Positions 8,494-16,866 of a stretch of DNA of 64,000 nucleotides are shown here, in pieces. Positions within the stretch are counted from its first letter, which is position 1. The number at the start of each line of letters is the position of its first letter. The translations under genes and the position numbers were made by a program. The notes under the pieces were generated by a model, which worked only from the letters and a program-made list of their open reading frames with translations, was not told the DNA's origin and searched no databases. This stretch comes from Bradyrhizobium diazoefficiens (GTDB lineage Bacteria; Pseudomonadota; Alphaproteobacteria; Rhizobiales; Xanthobacteraceae): contig NZ_CP067101.1 of NCBI RefSeq assembly GCF_016616425.1, positions 2,852,001 through 2,916,000 on the forward strand, written 5' to 3'.

Positions 8494-9768
8494 CTACTGG
8501 TTGCTCTCGGTGATCGCGGCGTAGACCATGCTGCGCAGCTCGCGCCGGATCGGGTAGGCGCTCGACGGCAGCACCTGCGTCATGAAGATTGCGATCAGCT
8601 CCTCGGCCGGATCGATCCAGAACGAGGTCGTGGCCGCGCCGCCCCAATTGTATTCGCCGGGGCTGCCGGCGATCAGCGTTTCCGCCGGGCGCATGGTTAC
8701 GGCGAAACCGAGCCCGAAGCCGATGCCGTTATAAGTCGCTTCCGAGAACAGCGAGCGCGATACCTCCGGCAGCGCGCGGCCGCCGGGAATATGGTTGGTG
8801 GTCATCAGCGCCAGCGTCTTCGGCCCGATCAGCCTGATGCCGCCGAGTTCGCCACCGTTGAGCAACGCGCGGCAGAACGTGAGATAGTCGGCAACCGTCG
8901 AGCACAGCCCGCCGCCGCCGGAGATGAAGGAGGGTGGCGAGAGGAACGAGCTGGTGCTCGGGTCATCCTGAAGCGTCAGGCCTTCGCGTCGCTGGCTGGC
9001 ATGGAAGGTCATGCCGCCGCCGGGATCGGCGGAATAGCAGGCGGCAAACCGATGCGCCTTCGAGGCCGGGACATGGAAATCGGTGTCGGTCATGCCGAGC
9101 GGGTCGAGGATGCGTGATTTAAGGAACTGCTCGAAGGGCATGCCGGAGATCTTGCCGATGAGATAGCCCAGCACGTCGGTTGCGACCGAGTAGTTCCAGG
9201 CTTCGCCCGGCGAGAACTCCAGCGGAATCTTGGCAAGCCCCTCGATCATGCTTTGGAGCGTGCCTGATTTCTCGACCTCGCCGATCTTCTCGGTGCGATA
9301 GGCGGCGTCGACATTGGAGCGCTGCTGGAAGCCGTAGGTGAGGCCGGAGGTATGACGCAGGAGGTCGACGATCAGCATCGGCCGGGACGGCGGCCGGGTC
9401 AGGAAGGCCGGATAGGTGCCGGCGACGAACACGCCGAGATCCTTCCATTCCGGAATGTATTTGGCGACGGGCTCGTCGATCGCGACGAGACCCGCCTCGA
9501 CCAACATCATGAAGGCGACGCTGGTGAGCGGCTTGGTCATCGAATAGATGCGGTAGATGGTGTCGTCCTTGACCGGCAGCTTCCGCTCGACATCGGCGAG
9601 GCCCTGAACCGAGCTGTGTGCGACCTTGCCGCGGCGGTAGACCAGAAGATGCGCACCCGGGAAGCGGCCGGCATCGATGTAGCGGCTCTTCAGATGCGCA
9701 TCGACGCGGTCGAGCGCGGCCTTGGACATGCCGACGGATTCGGGCGAGGCGGGGGTGGGAGCGAGCAT
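8494..9768 (-). CDS. serine hydrolase, beta-lactamase class C / esterase family
   Basis: A 424-residue protein of the AmpC/EstB fold. The nucleophile motif S-x-x-K is SMTK at residues 76-79 and the Tyr motif is in the NYS context (EAWNYSVATDVLG). The C-terminal part (YNWGGAATTSFWIDP) occupies the third-motif position. No signal peptide is visible, so a cytoplasmic esterase or peptidase-like hydrolase is more likely than a periplasmic beta-lactamase. It is divergent from the intradiol dioxygenase, and the 160 bases between them would hold both promoters. Confidence 0.88.
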   Translation of the reverse strand: MLAPTPASPESVGMSKAALDRVDAHLKSRYIDAGRFPGAHLLVYRRGKVAHSSVQGLADVERKLPVKDDTIYRIYSMTKPLTSVAFMMLVEAGLVAIDEPVAKYIPEWKDLGVFVAGTYPAFLTRPPSRPMLIVDLLRHTSGLTYGFQQRSNVDAAYRTEKIGEVEKSGTLQSMIEGLAKIPLEFSPGEAWNYSVATDVLGYLIGKISGMPFEQFLKSRILDPLGMTDTDFHVPASKAHRFAACYSADPGGGMTFHASQRREGLTLQDDPSTSSFLSPPSFISGGGGLCSTVADYLTFCRALLNGGELGGIRLIGPKTLALMTTNHIPGGRALPEVSRSLFSEATYNGIGFGLGFAVTMRPAETLIAGSPGEYNWGGAATTSFWIDPAEELIAIFMTQVLPSSAYPIRRELRSMVYAAITESNQ

Positions 9769-9932
9769 CAGTTCCTCCGGGCAGTTTTGTCAGTGCGTTG
9801 ATAGCCGAAATGGCGGCCTCATTCCAAGGGCGGTCGCGCTTACGCGGTCGGGTTGGCTGGTGTACGCTGTACCTTTGGAACGTCTCCGAGGAGCCCCGTG
9901 GGACCAACGAGAAAATGCAGGGCAAACGCACC

Positions 9933-10850
9933 ATGACCCAGTTCAGCGAGACCGAGCTCACCGAAGCCGTCGTCAAGAGCTTCGACCGCACGCCCAATCC
10001 GCGCGCGAAATTCCTGCTCCAGGAATTGGTGAAATCGCTGCACGATTACGTGAGCAAGACCGGCCTGACCTTCGAGGAGTGGGACTATGCGATCGATTTC
10101 CTGACCCGCACCGGGCAGAAATGCACCGACACCCGCCAGGAATTCATTCTTTTGTCCGACGTGCTCGGCGTCTCCATGCTGGTCGACGCGGTCAACCATC
10201 GCGACCGCGAGGGCGCCACCCAGACCACCGTGCTCGGCCCGTTCTATGTCGGCGAGCACAAGGTAACGGCCCATGGCACCGACATCTCGCCGAACAATCA
10301 AACCGGCGAGCGGATGTTCGTGCAGAGCCGCGTTACCGACCTCAAGGGCAAGCCGCTCGCCAACGTCCCCGTCGACGTCTGGCACGCCGATGATGACGGC
10401 TTCTACGATTCCCAGAAGCCGAACTACGACGAGGTCGGCGCCTCCGCGCGGGCGCGCTTCATCACCGACGATGACGGCCGCTTCTTCTTCCGCACCATCT
10501 TGCCGTGCAGCTACCCGATCCCGACCGACGGTCCGGTCGGCGAGATGATCGTGCAGACCCATCGCCATCCAATGCGCCCCGCGCACGTGCATTTCCTGGT
10601 GAATGCGAAAGGCTACGAGCCGCTGATCACGCATGTCTTCATGGATGGTGACAAATATCTGGATTCCGACGTCGTGTTCGGCGTGAAGGACGACCTCGTC
10701 GCCAAGGTCGAGCCGCGCAATGATCCCGCGATGCCCGACGGCACCAGGGCGAACGGGCAGTGGCACCTGATGACTTACGAATTCCACCTCAAGCCCGGTG
10801 GCGGGATGGCGCCGAAGCCGCTGGGAATGAAGGCGGGGGAGCCGGCATGA
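9933..10850 (+). CDS. intradiol ring-cleavage dioxygenase (catechol/hydroxyquinol 1,2-dioxygenase type)
   Basis: A 305-residue Fe(III) enzyme that opens catechol-type rings between the hydroxyls. The N-terminal helical dimer domain (TEAVVKSFDRTPNPRAKFLL) precedes the beta-sandwich. The iron ligands are recognisable: Tyr in DDGFYDSQ, Tyr in PCSYPIPTDGP, and the two His of RPAHVHF. The ATG at 9933 (MTQFSE) has AGGGC nine bases upstream; the ATG at 9915 would add six residues. No muconate-pathway or maleylacetate genes adjoin it, so catechol versus hydroxyquinol specificity is open. Confidence 0.92.
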   Translation: MTQFSETELTEAVVKSFDRTPNPRAKFLLQELVKSLHDYVSKTGLTFEEWDYAIDFLTRTGQKCTDTRQEFILLSDVLGVSMLVDAVNHRDREGATQTTVLGPFYVGEHKVTAHGTDISPNNQTGERMFVQSRVTDLKGKPLANVPVDVWHADDDGFYDSQKPNYDEVGASARARFITDDDGRFFFRTILPCSYPIPTDGPVGEMIVQTHRHPMRPAHVHFLVNAKGYEPLITHVFMDGDKYLDSDVVFGVKDDLVAKVEPRNDPAMPDGTRANGQWHLMTYEFHLKPGGGMAPKPLGMKAGEPA

Positions 10851-10863
10851 AGACATTGGGACT

Positions 10864-12609
10864 CTAACGCGCGTGCAGCAGCGCCAGCAACACGACGACC
10901 GCGCAGGCGAGTGCGGCCGAGGTCAGCTTCCAGAACATCAGCGGGCTGCGCTCCAGGAGCGGCGTGATCCGCGTGTCGAGATAGGTCGGATTGGGGGTGC
11001 GGAGCTCGTAAATGAACTCGGAGAGATCCTCGTGTCGCTTGGAGGGATCGGGATGAAGCGCGCGCCGGAGCGCGCCGTCGATCCAGGTCGGCACGTTGCG
11101 GTCGGCGTCCGCGGCACGATATTCGAGCCTCCGCACGTCCGCCTTGCGCCGGATCCTGGCGACCTGGGCGCCGTAGGGAAGCTTTCCCGTCAGCATCTGA
11201 TAGCAGATCACGGCCAGCGAAAACATATCGGAACGCGGCGAGCCGCCCTGCCCAAGAAAATACTCCGGCGCCGTATATTGAACCGTGCCCAGGATCTCGT
11301 CGGCCTCGTCTCGGGGCGCTGCCTCCGCGACGCCGGCGACTCTGACCGATCCGAAGTCGATGATCTTCGCGGTGCCGGTCTTGTCGATCAGGATGTTGTC
11401 GGGCCTGAGGTCCTGATGCAGCATCTCCATGCGATGGAAGACGCGCAGGCCGGCGGCGATCTGCTCAATGATGCCACGCACGGTTTCGAGGTCCGGGCGC
11501 GGATTGTCGGTCATCCACTGCTTCAGCGTCTGGCCTTCGACGAATTCCGTCGCGACGTAGAGATAGCCGCGCCGCCGCGACTGCGGCAGCGGCTTCAGCA
11601 CGTGCGGGCTGTCGATCCGCCGTGCGATCCACTCCTCCATCAGGAAGCGCTTGAGATAGCCGGCATTGCTGCGCAAATCGACCGACGGCAGCTTGAGTGC
11701 GACCGGCTGCTCGGTCTCGGTATCGACGGCAAGATAGATGTGGCTGCGGCTGCTGCCGTGGATCTCGCGGACGATCCGGTAGCCGTCGAAGATCGCGCGC
11801 GGCTCGGGCAGCGGCGGAAGCGGCAACTGTAATGTCTGATTGAAGATGCCGGCCGGCTCGCGCTGGGGCACCGCGTCGATGCGGAGAATCTGGACGGTGA
11901 TATTGTCGTCGCTGCCGCGCCGGTAGGCCTCCTCGACGATTGCCTTTGCCGCCTTATCGAGTTCGCCTGCGTGCTCGTTCAGCGCGCTCGTGACGAAGCG
12001 TGGGTCGACGAATTCGTAGGCGCCGTCGGTCGCCAGCATGAAGGTGTCGCCGGCCTCGATCTCGAACGCCTGGTAGTCGATCTCGAGCTGCGGATTGATG
12101 CCGAGCGCGCGGCCCAGATAAGTCTGCTCCGATGACACGATGATCCGGTGATCGTCGGTCAACTGCTCGAGCGCCTTGCCGGCGACGCGATAGACGCGGC
12201 AGTCACCGACATGGAAGATGTGTGCGGTGGTCGCCTTGATGACCATGGCGGTGAGCGTGCAGACATAGCCCTTGTCGCGGTCATAGGCATATTGGCTCTT
12301 GCGCGTCTGCGCGTGCAGCCAGGAATTGGTCGCGTCCAGCACACGGCGGGCGGACGTCTTCACCGTCCAGGATTCCGACGTGCAGTAATAGTCCATCAGG
12401 AAGCTCTTGACCGCCGACTCGCTGGCGATCTGGCTCACCGAACTGCTGGAGATGCCGTCGGCCAGGACTGCGGCGATGCCCTTCAGGCCGAGCAGCGGCT
12501 CTTCCGGAATCAGGACGCCGTGAAAATCCTGGTTGACGGGCTTGCGGCCTTTGTCGGAATGCTGGCCGACCGAAATCAGGAGTCCGCGGGTCATCGTCAT
12601 CACCGGCAA
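10864..12609 (-). CDS. PP2C-type phosphatase / Ser-Thr protein kinase fusion with C-terminal membrane anchor
   Basis: A 581-residue bifunctional protein. Residues about 10-245 form a PP2C phosphatase (NQDFHGV, ADGISSSS, VGDCRVYR, DDNITVQIL metal and catalytic motifs). Residues about 270-545 form a Hanks-type kinase with the invariant Lys in PVALKLPS, the catalytic loop HQDLRPDNIL, DFGS and APE. A hydrophobic helix at the very end (LTSAALACAVVVLLALL) anchors it in the membrane. It lies 50 bases downstream of the formate/nitrite channel on the same strand, behind a hairpin, so it is probably partly co-transcribed. A similar kinase sits in Pseudomonas nitrate-assimilation clusters, suggesting control of nitrate/nitrite transport or reduction; that role is inferred. 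Confidence 0.9.
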   Translation of the reverse strand: MPVMTMTRGLLISVGQHSDKGRKPVNQDFHGVLIPEEPLLGLKGIAAVLADGISSSSVSQIASESAVKSFLMDYYCTSESWTVKTSARRVLDATNSWLHAQTRKSQYAYDRDKGYVCTLTAMVIKATTAHIFHVGDCRVYRVAGKALEQLTDDHRIIVSSEQTYLGRALGINPQLEIDYQAFEIEAGDTFMLATDGAYEFVDPRFVTSALNEHAGELDKAAKAIVEEAYRRGSDDNITVQILRIDAVPQREPAGIFNQTLQLPLPPLPEPRAIFDGYRIVREIHGSSRSHIYLAVDTETEQPVALKLPSVDLRSNAGYLKRFLMEEWIARRIDSPHVLKPLPQSRRRGYLYVATEFVEGQTLKQWMTDNPRPDLETVRGIIEQIAAGLRVFHRMEMLHQDLRPDNILIDKTGTAKIIDFGSVRVAGVAEAAPRDEADEILGTVQYTAPEYFLGQGGSPRSDMFSLAVICYQMLTGKLPYGAQVARIRRKADVRRLEYRAADADRNVPTWIDGALRRALHPDPSKRHEDLSEFIYELRTPNPTYLDTRITPLLERSPLMFWKLTSAALACAVVVLLALLHAR

Positions 12610-12611
12610 AG

Positions 12612-12642
12612 GAGAGCCTCACCCTGGTCGGGCGAGGCTCTC
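12612..12642 (-). terminator. hairpin between the channel and kinase genes
   Basis: On the minus strand GAGAGCCTCGCCC pairs with GGGTGAGGCTCTC (one G-U pair) around GACCA. It lies between the channel stop and the kinase start. No strong T-run follows, so it may attenuate rather than stop transcription, or serve as a processing site. Confidence 0.6.
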
Positions 12643-12658
12643 TTGTCGAGACGTTTGA

Positions 12659-13498
12659 TCAGGCCGCGACCCGGGGCTTTACAGCCTTGTCAGCCTGGCG
12701 CTTCGGCAAGGTCATGACGTGCGTGGTGTAGAGGGTCATGCCGGTGAAGGCGAGGCCGCCGACGAGGTTGCCGAGCACGGTCGGAATCTCGTTCCAGATC
12801 AGATAGTCCATGATCGAGAATTTCGCGTGCAGCATCAGGCCCGACGGGAACAGGAACATGTTCACCACGGAATGCTCGAACACCATGTAGAAGAACAGCA
12901 GGATTGGCATCCACATCGCGATGACCTTGCCGGAGACCGAGGTCGAGATCATGGCGCCGACGACGCCGGTCGAGACCATCCAGTTGCAGAGGATGCCGCG
13001 CATGAACAGCGTCGCCATGCCCGCCGCACCATGCGCGGCATAGCCCAGCGTTCGGCCTTCGCCGATATTGCCAATGACCGTGCCGACCTTGTCGGGCGCC
13101 TGGGTGAAGCCGAACGTCGTGACGAAGGCCATCATGAAGGCCACCGTAAAAGCGCCGGCGAAGTTGCCGACGAAGACCAGCCCCCAATTGCGCAGCACAC
13201 CACCAAAGGTGACGCCCGGGCGCTTGTCGATCAGGGCGAGGGGCGAGAGCACGAACACGCCGGTCAGAAGGTCGAAGCCGAGCAGATAGAGCATGACGAA
13301 GCCAACCGGAAACAGCAGCGCGCCGATGATCGGCTGACCGGTATTGACATTGATCGTGACCGCGAACCAGGCCGCCAGCGCGAGGATGGCACCGGCCATG
13401 TAGGCGCGGATGATGGTGTCGCGGGTGGACATGAAGATCTTGGACTCGCCCGCATCCACCATCTTGGTGACGAATTCCGAAGGCGCGAGATACGACAT
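12659..13498 (-). CDS. formate/nitrite transporter (FNT) family channel
   Basis: A 279-residue pentameric FNT-family channel with six hydrophobic helices and the paired FNT motifs (FVGNFAGAFTVAFMMAF, and GILCNWMVSTGVV followed by FEHSVVNMFLFP). The ATG at 13498 is chosen over the TTG one codon upstream because AAAGGA lies about nine bases before it. Lying divergent to the nitrate ABC operon and downstream of its own sigma-54 promoter, it most likely moves nitrite (NirC-like) rather than formate. The leader from the predicted start is about 240 bases. The PP2C/kinase gene follows. Confidence 0.9.
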   Translation of the reverse strand: MSYLAPSEFVTKMVDAGESKIFMSTRDTIIRAYMAGAILALAAWFAVTINVNTGQPIIGALLFPVGFVMLYLLGFDLLTGVFVLSPLALIDKRPGVTFGGVLRNWGLVFVGNFAGAFTVAFMMAFVTTFGFTQAPDKVGTVIGNIGEGRTLGYAAHGAAGMATLFMRGILCNWMVSTGVVGAMISTSVSGKVIAMWMPILLFFYMVFEHSVVNMFLFPSGLMLHAKFSIMDYLIWNEIPTVLGNLVGGLAFTGMTLYTTHVMTLPKRQADKAVKPRVAA

Positions 13499-13719
13499 CA
13501 ATGGTTCCTTTTGCTCGTGAGAATGAAGGTACGTTCGTCCGGGCGGTGCCGTCGTCGGGGCGTTCCTTCCGCACGGGCCGGCGAGCCGAGAACGGGCGGA
13601 CCCAAGGGATTCGAGATTTCGCGCGGAATCGCGTCACGCGACTGCGCCGGCGGCCCGGCGAAGCGGTCAAGCTCTCCCCGCGTTTCGGCCCCCGGAGGCT
13701 TCAACATTTCGGCGAACCG

Positions 13720-13735
13720 CAGTCGTCGTTGACTG
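13720..13735 (-). promoter_or_regulatory. hexaloop hairpin at the 5' end of the FNT leader (ANTAR/NasT-like)
   Basis: Read on the minus strand, CAGUC-AACGAC-GACUG is a perfect 5-bp stem with a hexaloop having A at position 1 and G at position 4. The loop starts 36 bases after the first -24 G. The loop sequence equals that of the narK leader while the outer stem differs with compensating changes. Confidence 0.55.
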
Positions 13736-13750
13736 AGTGATCAAAATGGG

Positions 13751-13768
13751 AAGCAATCCACGTGCCAA
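13751..13768 (-). promoter_or_regulatory. sigma-54 promoter of the FNT channel gene
   Basis: On the minus strand TTGGCACG-TGGA-TTGCTT gives full -24 (TGGCACG) and -12 (TTGCT) elements with correct spacing. The predicted start is near 13742, about 240 bases before the channel gene. This is the best sigma-54 match in the window. Confidence 0.75.
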
Positions 13769-13936
13769 GCTGTGCAAACGGGGCAAGGCCTTCCTCTGGT
13801 GCGGAAATCAATGCGGATGGGCTGATTTATCCAGCAGCAAAGCCCCCGCCATGGCCAACGTCCGTCCGTGCCCCGCACCGGCGCCCACGGCGCGCGCGGC
13901 CATCCCTTTGCCGGGAACGCTGACGCCTGCTCATTT

Positions 13937-13953
13937 CTTGTGCGTCGCACAAG
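13937..13953. promoter_or_regulatory. palindromic candidate enhancer/operator upstream of nrtA
   Basis: CTTGTGCG-T-CGCACAAG, a perfect 17-bp palindrome centred at 13945, exactly 113 bases before the -24 GG of the nrtA promoter. The bases just to its right (GACTGGGCG) are also largely shared with the narK copy. It is a candidate site for an enhancer-binding activator such as NtrC, although the half-sites do not read as the enteric NtrC consensus. Confidence 0.7.
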
Positions 13954-14055
13954 GACTGGGCGTCTCGCTGGATTTGCGGGCGCATCGGGACCCCGCGCCG
14001 GCGAGACCTCCGGCGTAATCCACTGTTATTGTTGTGTATTGTCGAACATTCCGAT

Positions 14056-14072
14056 CTGGCACGCTTTTTGTT
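14056..14072 (+). promoter_or_regulatory. sigma-54 promoter of the nrtABC operon
   Basis: CTGGCACG-CTTT-TTGTT matches the -24/-12 consensus except GT in place of GC at -12. The predicted start is near 14082, giving a leader of about 146 bases before nrtA. Confidence 0.7.
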
Positions 14073-14083
14073 TGAGAGCAGTC

Positions 14084-14101
14084 GACGCCATCGACGCCGT
14101 C
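14084..14101 (+). promoter_or_regulatory. hexaloop hairpin at the 5' end of the nrtA leader (ANTAR/NasT-like)
   Basis: GACGCC-AUCGAC-GCCGUC folds into a 6-position stem with one C-C mismatch and a hexaloop with A1 and G4. It begins within a few bases of the predicted RNA start. The narK leader has the same sequence with two changes. Confidence 0.55.
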
Positions 14102-14227
14102 CCTCGAAGATCTCCATCCGAATCTTGACCTTCGCCGTCCGGGGCCTCCCCGGAGACGCGCCACTGTGCGCGCGGGGGAGTTGGCGTGTGCGGATGGGTT
14201 TTCGGTCACAATGGAGCATCACATTCA

Positions 14228-15691
14228 ATGACGAAGCCAACTGATCGGTGCCGGCGCAGCGGCCGTAATGGCAAACTCTCCGGCGAAGCCAGCACGAACG
14301 CGCTCACCCGTCTCGACCGCCGCACGTTCCTTGCCGCGGGTGCCGCCGCTGCCGCTGCCGCGATCTCCGCTGGTCGGGTGCGCGCAGCCGCACTCAGGCC
14401 GGAAAAAGAAGAGCTGAAGCTCGGTTTCATCAAGCTCACCGATATGGCGCCGCTGGCGGTCGCCAAGGAGAACGGTTACTTCGAAGACGAGGGCCTGTTC
14501 GTCACGCTGGAGGCACAGGCCAACTGGAAAGTTCTGCTCGACCGCGTCATCAGCGGCGAGCTCGACGGCGCACACATGCTTGCGGGTCAACCGCTGGCCG
14601 CCACGATCGGCTTCGGCACCAAGGCGCATATCATTACCCCGTTCTCGATGGACCTGAACGGCAACGCCATCACGGTCTCGAATGAGATCTTCGCGTTGAT
14701 GAAGCCGGGCATCCCGAAGGATGCGAGCGGCAAGCTCGTGCATCCGATCAAGGCCGAGGCGTTGCGGCCGGCCATCGAGAAGCTGAAGGCGGACGGCAAA
14801 GCCTTCAAGATGGGCATGGTGTTTCCGGTCTCGACCCACAATTACGAGCTGCGCTACTGGCTCGCCTCGGGCGGCATCAATCCCGGCTACTATTCGGCCG
14901 AGGACGTGACCGGAACGGTGGCGGCCGAAGCGCTGCTGTCGGTGACGCCACCGCCGCAGATGCCGGCCACGCTCGAGGCCGGCACCATCAACGGCTACTG
15001 TGTCGGCGAGCCCTGGAATCAGGCCGCTGTCTTCAAGGGCATCGGCGTGCCCGTGATCACCGACTACGAAATCTGGAAGAACAATCCGGAGAAGGTCTTC
15101 GGTATCACTGCGGCATTCGCCGCGAAGAATCCGAATACAGTGCTCGCCCTGACCAAGGCGCTGATCCGCGCCGCGATGTGGCTGGACGAGAACGCCAATG
15201 CCAACCGCACCAAGGCCGTCGAGCTGCTCTCGAAACCGGAATATGTCGGTGCCGACAGGGCGGTCATCGCCAATTCCATGACCGGCACCTTCGAGTACGA
15301 AAAGGGTGACAAGCGCCCGATCGCCGACTTCAACGTGTTCTTCCGCTATTTCGCCACCTATCCCTATCTGTCCGACGCCGTCTGGTATCTGACCCAGATG
15401 CGCCGCTGGGGACAGATCGGCGAGGCCAAGAACGATGCATGGTATCACGACACAGCCAAGAGCGTGTACCGCCCCGATCTCTATCTGGCAGCAGCCAAGC
15501 TTCTGGTCGCCGATGGCAAGGCCAAGAAGGAAGACTTCCCCTGGGACACTGACGGCTACCGCGCGCCGACATCGGAGTTCATCGACGGCGTCACCTACGA
15601 CGGCCGCAAGCCCAACGCCTACGTGGACAGCCTAAAGATCGGCCTGAAGGGCAAGCAGAAGATCGACGGCGCCAAGGTCATCGACGGCTGA
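14228..15691 (+). CDS. nrtA: nitrate/nitrite ABC transporter substrate-binding protein
   Basis: A 487-residue NrtA/CmpA-type periplasmic binding protein. A twin-arginine signal is clear: RR at residues 31-32 in [10 protein letters not shown], followed by an alanine-rich hydrophobic core and cleavage near VRAAA. Export is thus in folded form through Tat. The mature domain carries family features ([17 protein letters not shown] opening, [14 protein letters not shown]). The ATG at 14228 is chosen because it puts the Tat motif at a normal distance; the frame opens 14 codons earlier. It is the first gene of the operon with nrtB and the double ATPase. Confidence 0.93.
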   Translation: MTKPTDRCRRSGRNGKLSGEASTNALTRLDRRTFLAAGAAAAAAAISAGRVRAAALRPEKEELKLGFIKLTDMAPLAVAKENGYFEDEGLFVTLEAQANWKVLLDRVISGELDGAHMLAGQPLAATIGFGTKAHIITPFSMDLNGNAITVSNEIFALMKPGIPKDASGKLVHPIKAEALRPAIEKLKADGKAFKMGMVFPVSTHNYELRYWLASGGINPGYYSAEDVTGTVAAEALLSVTPPPQMPATLEAGTINGYCVGEPWNQAAVFKGIGVPVITDYEIWKNNPEKVFGITAAFAAKNPNTVLALTKALIRAAMWLDENANANRTKAVELLSKPEYVGADRAVIANSMTGTFEYEKGDKRPIADFNVFFRYFATYPYLSDAVWYLTQMRRWGQIGEAKNDAWYHDTAKSVYRPDLYLAAAKLLVADGKAKKEDFPWDTDGYRAPTSEFIDGVTYDGRKPNAYVDSLKIGLKGKQKIDGAKVIDG

Positions 15692-15761
15692 GAAACCGCA
15701 GCCGGGCCGCTGCGGCGGCCCGGCTCCTTCCTCGAAATCCGGCGGTGGACGCCAGGGAAAT

Positions 15762-16856
15762 ATGCAAATGGCATTGGTCAGCGAATACGTCGACATCAGC
15801 GCGGAAGAGGCAAAGCGCGCGCGGCGGGAGCGAATGCTCGCACGCATCAACGGCACTGCCGTCTATCTGAACATCCTGGGCCTCGGCTGGCTTGTGCCCC
15901 TGACACGCATCGCCGTCGGCGATGTCGTCAAGCCTCAGCTGAAGGAGTTGCGGCAGGGGCTGCTGGTGCCGCTCGTTGGCATCGGCGCCTTTCTCCTCGC
16001 ATGGGCCTTGGCCGCGCCGCAGGTCAAGACTTCGCTCGGCGCCATTCCAGGCCCGGCGGAAGTCTGGGTCCAGGCGAAGAATCTCTATGCCGACCATCGT
16101 GCCGAGCGCGCCAAGCAGGCGGCGTTCTACGAGCGTCAAGACGCGCGTAACGCCAAGATGGTCGCCGACGGCCATCCCGAGGATGTCCGCCACCGCAACT
16201 ATGCCGGCAAGCCGACGTATTTCGACCAGATCATGACCAGCCTCATGACGGTCGCAGTCGGCTTCGTGGTGGCGACGCTCATCGCGGTTCCGCTCGGCAT
16301 CCTCTGCGGCCTGTCGCGGACCATGAACGGCGCGCTCAACCCGCTGATCCAGATCTTCAAGCCGGTGTCGCCGCTGGCTTGGCTGCCGATCGTGACGATG
16401 GTGGTTTCGGCGCTCTATGTGAACCCGTCGGAACTGCTGCCGAAATCGCTGGCGATCTCCGCGATCACCGTGACGCTGTGCTCGCTGTGGCCGACCTTGA
16501 TCAACACCTCGCTTGGCGTTGCCTCGATCGACAAGGACCTGCTCAATGTCGGACGAGTCCTCCAGTTGCCGACCTGGCGCACCGTCACCAAGCTGGTGCT
16601 GCCGAGTTCGCTCCCGCTGATCTTCACCGGCTTGCGGCTGTCGCTCGGCGTCGGCTGGATGGTGCTGATTGCGGCCGAAATGCTGGCGCAGAATCCGGGC
16701 CTTGGAAAGTTCGTCTGGGATGAATTCCAGAACGGCTCGTCGCAGTCGCTCGCGCGGATCATCGTCGCCGTACTGACCATCGGCATCATCGGCTTCCTGC
16801 TCGATCGCGTGATGTATGCGTTGCAGTCCGCCTTCACCTTCTCCAGCCAGCGCTGA
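15762..16856 (+). CDS. nrtB: nitrate/nitrite ABC transporter permease
   Basis: A 364-residue inner-membrane permease of the NrtB/SsuC family, with the binding-protein-dependent transport domain in the C-terminal 200 residues ([35 protein letters not shown], then the EAA-loop region before [18 protein letters not shown]). The N-terminal 150 residues are longer than in cyanobacterial NrtB and include an extra hydrophobic segment ([18 protein letters not shown]) and a charged stretch. AGGGA precedes the ATG. The next gene starts 10 bases after its stop. Confidence 0.93.
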   Translation: MQMALVSEYVDISAEEAKRARRERMLARINGTAVYLNILGLGWLVPLTRIAVGDVVKPQLKELRQGLLVPLVGIGAFLLAWALAAPQVKTSLGAIPGPAEVWVQAKNLYADHRAERAKQAAFYERQDARNAKMVADGHPEDVRHRNYAGKPTYFDQIMTSLMTVAVGFVVATLIAVPLGILCGLSRTMNGALNPLIQIFKPVSPLAWLPIVTMVVSALYVNPSELLPKSLAISAITVTLCSLWPTLINTSLGVASIDKDLLNVGRVLQLPTWRTVTKLVLPSSLPLIFTGLRLSLGVGWMVLIAAEMLAQNPGLGKFVWDEFQNGSSQSLARIIVAVLTIGIIGFLLDRVMYALQSAFTFSSQR

Positions 16857-16866
16857 GGAGGTCCGC

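Larger units (their letters stand above)
13499..14227. other. divergent nitrate-control region
   Basis: A 730-base intergenic region between the FNT channel (-) and nrtA (+), with no convincing gene. It holds two outward-facing sigma-54 promoters, one on each strand. A CTTGTGCG-T-CGCACAAG palindrome lies between them. A hexaloop hairpin sits at the predicted 5' end of each transcript. Each element is listed separately. Confidence 0.75.

Noticed and set aside
13501..13740. Open frames on both strands between the FNT channel and its promoter
   Set aside because: They lie in the predicted untranslated leader, have no ribosome-binding site and are of biased composition.
13937..13953. Calling the palindrome a canonical NtrC site
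   Set aside because: Enteric NtrC sites read TGCAC...GTGCA; here the arms read GTGCG...CGCAC in the other order. NtrC binding remains only one possibility.
14102..14228. A second ANTAR-type hairpin in the nrtA leader (for example a CGCGC stem near 14157 with an ACUGUG or CACUGU loop)
   Set aside because: The register is ambiguous and no equivalent is clear in the narK or FNT leaders, so only the first hairpin is reported.
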